Shown here piece after piece: positions 56,946 to 64,000 of a stretch of 64,000 bases of DNA (the first letter of the stretch is position 1; each line of letters begins with the position of its first letter). The DNA lies in NCBI RefSeq assembly GCF_004010325.2, contig NZ_SADR02000024.1, positions 50,150-114,149 of the forward strand. The letters run 5' to 3'. Both the position numbers and the translations under genes were made by a program. This stretch comes from Mesorhizobium sp. M00.F.Ca.ET.216.01.1.1 (GTDB lineage: Bacteria; Pseudomonadota; Alphaproteobacteria; Rhizobiales; Rhizobiaceae). Below the pieces are notes generated by a model, which was not told the DNA's origin, searched no databases, and worked only from the letters and a program-made list of their open reading frames with translations.

Positions 56946-57728
56946 ATGATCACCGAAGAAGAACGCCGGGCCGCGGCAGACGCGCTACTCAAAGCTGAAA
57001 TCGAGCGCAAGCCGATCATACAGCCTAGCGAGACCTACCCGAACCTCGAGCTCGAGGACGCCTACCGAATTCAGGCTTTGTGGGCGGAGGCGAGGGTAGC
57101 CAAGGGCGCACGGATCGTCGGGCATAAGATTGGCCTGACGTCACGCGCAATGCAGATGGCTTCGAAGATGACGGAGCCGGACTACGGCTGCATTCTTGAC
57201 GATGCGCTTTACAACGACGGAGCGCAGATCAGGGCTGACTTGTTTATCAAGCCGCGCCTCGAGGTCGAGCTGGCCTTTGTTATGGGTGAGGATCTCGTCG
57301 GGCCCGGCACCAGGATCTATGACGTCATGCGTGCGACCGAGTTCGTTGTCCCGGCGCTCGAGATTATCGACTACCGGACCGAAGTCCCTCGAGCGATCAC
57401 GGATACCATTGCGGACAACGCGGCTTTCGGCGCCCTCGTCGTTGGCGGCCGCATAATTCGCCCGATGGACATCGATATCCGTTGGGTCGGAGCGACTCTT
57501 TCCAAGAACGGCATCATCGAGGAATCGGGCGTGTCGGCGGCGATCATGGGACATCCGGCAGCCGGCATCGCGTGGCTGGTCAACAAACTTCATGCTGTGG
57601 GCGGTGGCCTGAAGAAGGGACAAATAGTCCTGGCCGGCTCCTTCACGCGTCCTGTCGATATCGCGAAAGGTGATGTCATCCAGGCCGACTATGGCCCTGT
57701 TGGCTCCATCGGCGTGTCGTTCGTGTGA
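56946..57728 (+). CDS. 2-oxo-hept-3-ene-1,7-dioate hydratase / 2-oxopent-4-dienoate-hydratase family enzyme
   Basis: A 260-residue HpaH/MhpD/DmpH-family protein. GHKIGLTSRAMQMASKM, PRLEVELAFVMGEDL and VPALEIIDYR are the metal-binding and catalytic blocks. Members add water to 2-oxo-enoates or decarboxylate 4-oxalocrotonate. It follows the dioxygenase by 24 bases. Which reaction is carried out cannot be decided by sequence inspection. Confidence 0.9.
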   Translation: MITEEERRAAADALLKAEIERKPIIQPSETYPNLELEDAYRIQALWAEARVAKGARIVGHKIGLTSRAMQMASKMTEPDYGCILDDALYNDGAQIRADLFIKPRLEVELAFVMGEDLVGPGTRIYDVMRATEFVVPALEIIDYRTEVPRAITDTIADNAAFGALVVGGRIIRPMDIDIRWVGATLSKNGIIEESGVSAAIMGHPAAGIAWLVNKLHAVGGGLKKGQIVLAGSFTRPVDIAKGDVIQADYGPVGSIGVSFV

Positions 57729-57736
57729 GGTGCTAG

Positions 57737-58528
57737 ATGGAACATCCTGTCAATCGGTTCAAGCGGAAGCTCCTTGCTGGTCAAAGTCAGATCGGCCTGT
57801 GGTGTGGCCTGCCGGGAAACTACGCCGCGGAAATCGTCGCGCCTTCAGGTTTCGATTGGCTCCTGTTCGACACGGAACATTCTCCGGGTGACGTTCTGAC
57901 CGTCCTGCCACAATTGCAAGCGGTCGCACCATACGACGTTTCCCCAGTCGTCCGCCCGGCCATCAACGACCCCGTTCTCATCAAACGCTTCCTGGATATT
58001 GGCGTTCAGACACTGCTCATTCCCTACGTTCAGAACGCGGAAGAGGCGAAAGCCGCAGTCGCGGCCGTGCGATATCCTCCGGATGGAATTCGTGGTGTTT
58101 CTGCCCTGACGCGCGCCACTCGTTTCGGCCGAGTTGCGCACTATGCGCAAAATGCGGAACGGGAAATTTGCCTGTTGCTGCAAGTTGAGACGCGGGAAGC
58201 GCTTGGCAACCTCGAGTCGATTGCCTCGGCAGAGGGAGTGGATGGCGTATTCGTAGGACCGGCAGACCTTGCAGCGAGTTTCGGACACAGGGGCCAACCG
58301 AGCCACCCGGAGGTGGTCGATGCAATTGTCGACGCGATTGAACGCCTGAAAGCGTTGGGCAAGCCTGCGGGCATTCTTACCCCGGATGAGAAGTTCGCGG
58401 CACGGTGCATCTCACTGGGAACACTATTTACTGCCGTTGGTGTCGATGTCGCTGTTCTGGCGAGGGGATCGGAAGCACTCGCGGCACGATTTGCATCGCA
58501 AGGAGCGTCCCGCGATGCCGGAACGTGA
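57737..58528 (+). CDS. HpaI/HpcH-family class II aldolase
   Basis: A 263-residue enzyme of the 4-hydroxy-2-oxoheptanedioate aldolase family, which releases pyruvate. FDWLLFDTEHSPGD, DIGVQTLLIPYVQNAEEA, the metal glutamate in LLQVETREAL, and GVDGVFVGPADLAASFGH are the family motifs. Eight bases after the hydratase stop; its 3' end overlaps the next gene by 14 bases. Confidence 0.92.
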   Translation: MEHPVNRFKRKLLAGQSQIGLWCGLPGNYAAEIVAPSGFDWLLFDTEHSPGDVLTVLPQLQAVAPYDVSPVVRPAINDPVLIKRFLDIGVQTLLIPYVQNAEEAKAAVAAVRYPPDGIRGVSALTRATRFGRVAHYAQNAEREICLLLQVETREALGNLESIASAEGVDGVFVGPADLAASFGHRGQPSHPEVVDAIVDAIERLKALGKPAGILTPDEKFAARCISLGTLFTAVGVDVAVLARGSEALAARFASQGASRDAGT

Positions 58529-59198
58529 TGAACTCCTCACTGAAATCGCACCGACGGGAGTCATCAGAGCGGCGGTCAACATGTCGAATGCCGCACTTGT
58601 CCAACTCGATCCAGTGACAGGCGTTCTAACAGGGCCGAGCGCGCAGATCGCGATCGCACTTGCGGCAGAACTCGACTGCTGTTTGTCGCTGGTTCGATAC
58701 GGATCGGCCGCTGACATTCTTGCGGCTGCCGAAGTCAACGAGTGGGACGTTGCATTCATTGCTCCCGATCCGTCACGTGCCGACAGGTTCTCCTTCTCGC
58801 CCCCCTATACCACGGTGACCGCCAGCTTTCTGGTGTCAGACAGTAGCCCGCTAGGCAGCGTGGGGCATGTCGACGTCGAAGGGGTGCGCATCGCCGCCGC
58901 CAAAACCGCTGCGTATACAAAGCAGCTTGAGCGACAGGTTAGAAATGCAATCCTCCTCCATACCGAAAATCCCGCCTCCGCCCTGGACATGCTTATATCC
59001 TCCCAGTGCGATGCGGCTGCGGGCTTGACCGAGTCCCTGTCACGTTTCTGCGAAGAGAATCCAGGTTTCCGCGTTGTTGAGGGGACATTCTCGAAAGTGC
59101 CTCAGGCGATCGCTGTGCATCGGAGGTGCGTTCACGCTTCAGCCTTCCTGTCGGACTTCATCCAGCAGCATTGCAGTGCGGGTAAGCCGAGCAATTGA
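58515..59198 (+). CDS. Solute-binding-like (SBP family 3) protein without signal peptide
   Basis: A 227-residue protein with the SBP_bac_3 fold pattern: GVIRAAVNMSNAALVQLDP, GPSAQIAIALAAELDC, EWDVAFIAPDPSRADRFSFS and FRVVEGTFSKVPQAIAV. No signal peptide is seen and the upstream frame, inside the aldolase gene, does not supply one. It should therefore be cytosolic, perhaps binding a pathway intermediate or serving as sensor. Last gene of the operon. Confidence 0.75.
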   Translation: MPERDELLTEIAPTGVIRAAVNMSNAALVQLDPVTGVLTGPSAQIAIALAAELDCCLSLVRYGSAADILAAAEVNEWDVAFIAPDPSRADRFSFSPPYTTVTASFLVSDSSPLGSVGHVDVEGVRIAAAKTAAYTKQLERQVRNAILLHTENPASALDMLISSQCDAAAGLTESLSRFCEENPGFRVVEGTFSKVPQAIAVHRRCVHASAFLSDFIQQHCSAGKPSN

Positions 59199-59900
59199 AG
59201 CAGTTGGCGGAACATGCGAGGGAGCCGGGTCGAGGGGACGCGACAGGTTAACCCGCGAATAGTCAATTGGAATCCTCTTCCCTCTCAAGCGTTCCGACTC
59301 GGAAGTTCATGTTTTGGGGACGATGTCGAGCAACTCTTATTCCGAACGGTTGGGGGTGGCCGTGCCCTGGATCATGGGCGTGTGCTTCGTGGTGCAGCAA
59401 GTCCTTGCCGTCGTTGCCATTCGGCGTCCTGATGACCGCGTGGATGTGCCCGCGCGTCGGCCACGCCCCGCCGCCACCGCGAGAATGGCCCAGATCGGCG
59501 CTCCTCCCCCACCATGACCGCCAGGCAAACTGCGAGCGCCATCGCGACCAACTGGATGAGCATCATCAGGCGGCGGGAACCCGACGCGAATATCATCCCT
59601 CTTAAGTCGTGGGTCCGCCCGGTATCTCTGTGAGACCTTCATCTCACCGATCATCCGTAACCGGTTTCGAGATGCCGAAAGCTGCCAGTCCTGTAGCGGC
59701 CCCAAATCAGCCGCTCTTGCACCCTTTGTGGTCAACACGTGTTCGTCGACCCTTTGTGTGAGCTGGATAGAGAATCCGCTCGCACGGAAAACTAGTCCTC
59801 TTCCTCGTCCGCAGGTTCGCCAGACCATACGAGAGAATACGAGGGAAACGGGTTGGCGAACCACCCGCTAACGTATTGATTTCCTGTAGAAAAAGACCAC
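59199..59900. other. Region without a confident gene
   Basis: About 700 bases. A 64-residue frame at 59323-59517 (MSSNSYSERLGVAVPW...) has one hydrophobic stretch and could encode a small membrane protein, but support is weak. Minus-strand frames around 59700-59864 look eroded. The sequence just left of the recombinase core does not match the other two core sites. Confidence 0.3.
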
Positions 59901-60130
59901 CCTCCGGGCCCACCATCCAGTCCCCCCGTTTTTTGGGGTTTTCGACCGTCTCAGAATAGCTCCGACATTTCCGTGGGTTAGCGCCGAGTAATGGGCAACA
60001 CTTGGCTGAGACGCCGCAGTAAACGTCCAAAACACCTGACTTTTAGTCGTCCGTCTCTGTCGGGCGAATTCCGCAGCCAAGTGTTTGCCAAAGCGATGGT
60101 CGACTGATCAGCGAGATGCTCGCCGGATGG
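59901..60130. other. Left end of recombinase module 2 (attL-like)
   Basis: The 15-base core CCTCCGGGCCCACCA (59901-59915) starts homology to module 1. A perfect 12-base inverted repeat AACACTTGGCTG (59997-60008) and CAGCCAAGTGTT (60074-60085) lies within, a plausible recombinase binding pair. Confidence 0.6.
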
Positions 60131-61820
60131 TTAGAAGCCGAGGAGTGCAGCCTGGTCAGTCCAAGCAAGGGGGAGGTCCGACAATCGGGACAGCCGGTGC
60201 GCCGTTAGTTCAACAGGTTGATCACCTGCAACGATGTTGGCCGCAATTTTCGGAGCGAGGAAGGCGAAGGGCAGGAGGCGGCTGACCTCCGATGCATCGG
60301 TGCCGTTGAGGATGGCAACGTCGGTGAGGCTCCGGTTGGCTCCGTCCGTAAGTTGGGCGAGATACAAGTGGGCTCGACGCAGAAGGTCGATCAAAGCGCC
60401 ATCGGGTTCTCGGTTGCTGTTAGATCCGTCCGTAAGCACGGTACGTGTTTCGACACCGCGCCGCTTCATGCCGATTGGACATTCAATGGAAGTCACTTGC
60501 GACCCATCGCTGGATGGCAGAATCCGGTCGAGAAGCAATTCCGATAGCGAGCAGCGATCCAGTTCGATGGTCAACGATCCGGGCTTGAGGGTGATCCTGC
60601 GAACGATCTTTTGGAGCAGAGATCGCTTCGCGTCTGCAGTGCCTGATGCCGAGCGCAACCGCATCTCGTCGGCTCGCCGCATCGCCGACTGGATTTCGCC
60701 AGCATCGGCCCATTGCCCAACCCAGTCAGACAGTTGGGCATGATCGCTGAGAATCCGATTCAGGGGATGCTCAACTAATGATTCAAGTGCGGGCGCTGGA
60801 AGACGGCAGCCTTCTGACCCTTTTCGGCGCTGGTCGACGAATTGCTTCGAGACGTAGTATCGGTAACGGACACCTTGCTTGTTGGCATGGACCGATCGCA
60901 ATTTCTCGCCGGCCTCATCAAAGAGCAAACCAGTGAGCAGATGCGGCTGCGTGACGTTGGAACTGCTTCGCCGCCGCGGCGCCTGAGAGGCGCGAAGTGT
61001 CTGGGCCTCCTCGAATGTGACTGATGTGACGATCGGCTCGTGCTCACCATCGTATACGTGATTCTTGTGCCTGATCTTGCCGATGTAGATCGGGTTCGAA
61101 AGAAGGTGATAAAGGTTGCCGCGACCGAACGGCATGGTGACGGCAACTGATCCGTCTTTGCGTTGTCGCGACCGTGTAGAAAGCCCGTCACTCGCAACCT
61201 CGTCGACAAGATCCCGGACCGACTTCAGCGTGAGATAGCGGGCGAACAGGTGTCTGACTGTTTGTGCTTTCGGTTTCGTCAATCACGAGCTTGCGGTTCT
61301 CGACACGATAGCCCAGCGGCACCACGCCGCCCATCCACATGCCTTTCTTCTTCGACGCGGCGATCTTGTCACGGATACGCTCGGCTGTGACCTCTCGCTC
61401 GAACTGAGCGAAGGACAAAAGTACATTGAGGGTGAGCCTGCCAATTGAGGTCGTGGTGTTGAACTGCTGGGTCACCGAGACAAACGAGACGGAGCTGGCA
61501 TCGAAGATTTCGACGATCTTGGAGAAATCCATCAGCGACCGAGTGAGGCGATCGATCTTGTAGACGACCACAACATCGACTTTTTTGTCCTGGATATCCT
61601 GTAGGGGACGCTGCAGGGCAGGGCGTTCCATCGTACCGCCCGAGATGCCACCATCGTCGTAGTGGTCTGGCACCAGCTTCCAGCCAAGACCCACCTGCGA
61701 AGCGATGAAGGCCGCGCAAGCTTCGCGCTGCGCATCGAGCGAATTGAATTCCTGCTCCAGGCCCTCTTCGGTCGATTTGCGCGTGTAGATTGCGCAGTTG
61801 AGGCGAGGGGTCATTGTCAT
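60131..61820 (-). pseudogene. Large serine recombinase, frameshifted (copy 2)
   Basis: Homologous to the recombinase at 44748-46442 over its full length. The front part (MTMTPRLNCAIYTRKSTEEG ... RKLVIDETES) and the rest (KAQTVRHLFARYLTLKSVRD ...) are in different frames, broken near 61270 by a one-base change. In the intact copy the same place reads VIDDAEAKIVRHLFDRYL. The catalytic serine (TRKS) is in the front piece. Translation would stop shortly after the break, so this copy is probably inactive unless it relies on the other recombinase. Confidence 0.88.
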
Positions 61821-62323
61821 AGTCCAAAGAACCTTGGGCCGGACCAATGGGCACCGGTGATGCGACGGGCGACAGCCGACAGCGATCCGTAGGTCTTGCC
61901 GTCAAGCACGAAACCGTCGTCGACAACCTCAACAATGTGCATCCTACCGTTCCATTCCCGCATGAGACGAGAGCCGACTTTTGGCGGAGGAGATTGTGGC
62001 GGCGCCGTCAATGCCTTATCCGATGACGCTGGCCAGACTGATGGAACTCCGTCCTGGCGACCCGGCCCAGCATTGCTTGGTTGGATAGCATTCACGTTGG
62101 TCCGACGCGCAATGCGTGTCCCGAGTGTTTTCTTGACGGTCGAAGGCAAACCACCCAATCGCTTGGCTTGAAGATGCCAGGCAGCCGACCGCTCGAGCAA
62201 CCCACGTTTAACCCCTTTGGGCGGCGGACAGCCATAGGCCTTTGTCCAGGCTGCTGTGAGTTCATCGCGCGTGAGATCGCCGACGTCGGCGATCTCACTA
62301 TCCATGTCCAGTCGCTTGCGCAT
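61817..62323 (-). CDS. DUF2924 protein (module 2)
   Basis: A 168-residue homologue of the module 1 DUF2924 protein (KAYGCPPPKGVKRGLLERS, AWHLQAKRLGG and GAHWSGPRFFGL). It is longer by a Pro/Ser-rich insert in the middle (APPQSPPPK). Overlaps the recombinase start by four bases as in module 1. Confidence 0.87.
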   Translation of the reverse strand: MRKRLDMDSEIADVGDLTRDELTAAWTKAYGCPPPKGVKRGLLERSAAWHLQAKRLGGLPSTVKKTLGTRIARRTNVNAIQPSNAGPGRQDGVPSVWPASSDKALTAPPQSPPPKVGSRLMREWNGRMHIVEVVDDGFVLDGKTYGSLSAVARRITGAHWSGPRFFGL

Positions 62324-62327
62324 TAAA

Positions 62328-62702
62328 TCAACCGACAGTCTTCGCCTCGACGATGCGATATCGCCGTTGTCCGTCCTTGCCGGTTTCGCTGAGCAGTTCG
62401 TGGCCAAGCTTCTTCTTGACGGTGCCGGACAGGAAACCTCGCACCGAGTGCGCCTGCCATCCCGTCGCATCCATCAAAGCCGGGATGGTTACGCCCTTGG
62501 CCGACTTCAGTTTCTTGAGGACGATCTCGGTTTTGGGAGGCGCCGCGGGCCCCTCGTCTTTGGTTTTCTTCACAGTCACCGAGGCGGTCACACCTGGCTT
62601 TTCGCGCGGCTTCCGGGTTGGGGTACTGTTGTCGGCGCTGGACGCCGTCTCGGCACCCTCGACGTTGTCGGCCTTGCTAACGATAGTGTTGGGGATAGCC
62701 AT
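62328..62702 (-). CDS. DUF3489 winged-helix protein (module 2)
   Basis: A 124-residue protein with the DUF3489 domain (IVLKKLKSAKGVTIPALMDA, WQAHSVRGFLSGTVKKKLGH) at its C-terminus and a charged N-terminal half unlike that of module 1. Starts at MAIPNTIVSK. Gene order and four-base spacing match module 1. Confidence 0.87.
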   Translation of the reverse strand: MAIPNTIVSKADNVEGAETASSADNSTPTRKPREKPGVTASVTVKKTKDEGPAAPPKTEIVLKKLKSAKGVTIPALMDATGWQAHSVRGFLSGTVKKKLGHELLSETGKDGQRRYRIVEAKTVG

Positions 62703-62757
62703 TTTGAATTCTCCGTCAGTTCGAAGCCCGGACCATTCCGGCGCTTGTACTGGCTGA

Positions 62758-62777
62758 AGCCCGCCGTTTGGCAGGCT
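62758..62777. promoter_or_regulatory. Hairpin upstream of module 2
   Basis: AGCCCGCC paired with GGCAGGCT, eight pairs with one C-A mismatch and a four-base loop, at the same distance from DUF3489 as in module 1. Confidence 0.5.
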
Positions 62778-63206
62778 GGAGATTCTGCTCTGTCTTAATC
62801 CGCTGCTCTTCTGCTGCGCTGGAAACACCAATGCTTCAAGGCCGCCGGGCGGCATGGCGCCTCATGTCTGCCGTAGAGTTCAGATTTGACGATTCCTGAA
62901 AGCGGACATCGCCGGCGGCCACGTTGGAAGTCGTCGTTGCGCCATGTGTGGACGGCTCCCCGTTGGCAAAGGAATTTTTGATGTGCTGCGGTGTCGGTCG
63001 GTGCGGCCATGTGTTCGACCTGTTGGTACGACACGTATAGACCGCTGGCCATAATGCCTTCCGCGGAGACGGGTCCCGACCAAAAGCACGCACTTTGAAG
63101 CGCTCTGCGTATGTGTGGGTTTTCCGATCTCCGGAGTGTCGACCGTTTCTGCATTACATCGCGTTTGCCCTTCCCAAACACAAAATCCGACGGCCCTCCC
63201 GGTGGA
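62778..63206. other. Region without a confident gene
   Basis: About 430 bases between module 2 and an IS110 fragment. A minus-strand frame (62795-63181) shows no family features. Possibly the outer flank of the module and eroded IS sequence. Confidence 0.3.
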
Positions 63207-63554
63207 CTATGCGGCCGCGACCTGCGGCTCTCTGTAACGTTCGCCGCTCGTCATGATGGCCCAGATCATCCGCGCCATCTTGTTGGCGAGCGCAACCGCA
63301 GCGATCTTCGTCGTGCGACGGGCAAGCAGCTGGACCAACCAGGGTCGCCTCGTTCCATGCCGTTGGGCATAGCGGATGACCGCGAGCGCGCCGACCACGA
63401 GCAATTGCCGCAGGTATCGATCTCCTTGCTTGGTGATGTCACCGAGCCGTTCCTTGCCGCCGCTGGAGTTCTGTCGCGGCACTAGGCCGATCCAGGCAGC
63501 CAAGAGTATCGCGGCTACCGCTGCGTTTTGCCAGAGTTCCTCGATGAGATGCAC
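63207..63554 (-). pseudogene. IS110-family transposase C-terminal fragment
   Basis: AAWIGLVPRQNSSGGKERLG, ITKQGDRYLRQLLVVGA and LANKMARMIWAIM are the conserved transposase_20 (C-terminal) domain of IS110/IS1111 elements. The N-terminal DEDD domain is absent and homology ends near 63554, where the next element begins. Confidence 0.85.
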
Positions 63555-63636
63555 GGCATTGAACTCGGGTTAACGGCGGTTTCGGGATTGCGACGGTTCT
63601 GATTCTGTTGGTGACGTTGATTCGGAGAGCACCGCC

Positions 63637-64000
63637 ATGCCTGAGACTGCCGAGAAGCCGCGTCTGCGGCTGTTGCTGGACCATTTCGCCCTGATCGAGG
63701 ATGACCGGGAGGGGTGGCGGGTGGCGCATCCTCTGTCTGAGGTTCTGCTGCTGGTGGTTTGCGGCACCATCGCGGCGGGCGATGACTTCGAGGACATCGC
63801 CGATTGGGGCGAGGACAATGTGGCCTTCCTGCGCCGTTTCCTGCCCTATCATCACGGGGTTCCGGGTTCGCGTTGGCTGCGGTTGCTGATGAACCGGATC
63901 GATCCGGGGCTGTTTGCGAACTGCTTCCAGTCCTGGGCGACGGCGATGCGTCCGGACGCGCCAGCGCTGGTGGCCATCGACGGCAAGACCTCGCGCGGCA
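63637..64000 (+). CDS. ISAs1-family transposase, cut by the window end
   Basis: The first 121 residues begin MPETAEKPRLRLLLDHFALI and continue through HPLSEVLLLVVCGTIAAGD, RFLPYHHGVPG and ALVAIDGKTSRG, the N-terminal domain and first catalytic aspartate of ISAs1 (DDE_Tnp_1-associated) transposases. The rest lies beyond the window. It appears to be inserted into the IS110 remnant. Confidence 0.9.
   Translation, partial: MPETAEKPRLRLLLDHFALIEDDREGWRVAHPLSEVLLLVVCGTIAAGDDFEDIADWGEDNVAFLRRFLPYHHGVPGSRWLRLLMNRIDPGLFANCFQSWATAMRPDAPALVAIDGKTSRG

Noticed and set aside
9929..64000. Right attachment site (second guaA 3' end)
   Set aside because: I looked for the last bases of guaA (GAGTGGGAATAA) later in the window and saw no convincing copy.

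Overview
The window looks like part of a high-GC alphaproteobacterial chromosome, most likely Mesorhizobium. This rests on a DUF680 secreted protein (a family I know from mesorhizobia), rhizobial-type dispersed palindromic repeats at 7051 and 29182, and a tyrosine integrase next to the 3' end of guaA. That arrangement matches the IntG/attG system of Mesorhizobium integrative and conjugative elements. No 16S rRNA gene is present, so the genus is inferred.

Bases 1-9928 are ordinary chromosome: a sugar-dehydrogenase-like protein, the divergent oxyR/katG peroxide pair, aqpZ, rsmB, a PaaI-like thioesterase, a nucleosidase and guaA. Bases 9929-23700 form the left end of a genomic island: an integrase with direct repeats upstream, an AlpA-type excisionase candidate, a tRNA-like gene, IS3, IS1182 and IS21 remnants, and broken HEPN-like and P-loop NTPase genes. 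Inside it, at 15471-18418, is a tightly coupled four-gene cassette: an isoaspartyl-methyltransferase-like protein, a JmjC/cupin-8 hydroxylase, a 75-residue peptide and a putative diiron protein. It looks like an undescribed peptide-modification (RiPP-like) cluster and is the best candidate here for a new system.

Bases 23700-44335 carry Dps, several alpha/beta hydrolases (three with possible export signals), a quinone oxidoreductase, cytochrome P460, an OsmC/Ohr peroxidase and two MFS transporters. Two large paralogous regulators (winged helix, STAND ATPase, helical repeats) lie at 30603-33605 and 41459-44335, and a related 69-base element lies upstream of each. The regulators may control the detoxification genes around them.

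Two copies of a serine recombinase-DUF2924-DUF3489 module lie at 44547-47415 and 59901-62777. The second recombinase is frameshifted. Both share a 15-base sequence with a third site near 23.3 kb. Between the modules lies a catabolic locus (48401-59198). A GntR regulator and a polar-amino-acid-type ABC transporter sit on one strand with dehydroquinase, quinate/shikimate-dehydrogenase, CHMI-type isomerase, TIM-barrel and Gfo/Idh genes. On the other strand are an intradiol dioxygenase, a hydratase, an HpaI aldolase and a cytosolic solute-binding-like protein. Together they suggest a route from a quinate/shikimate-like compound through a hydroxylated aromatic ring to pyruvate. The window ends in an IS110 fragment followed by an ISAs1-type transposase that runs off the edge.
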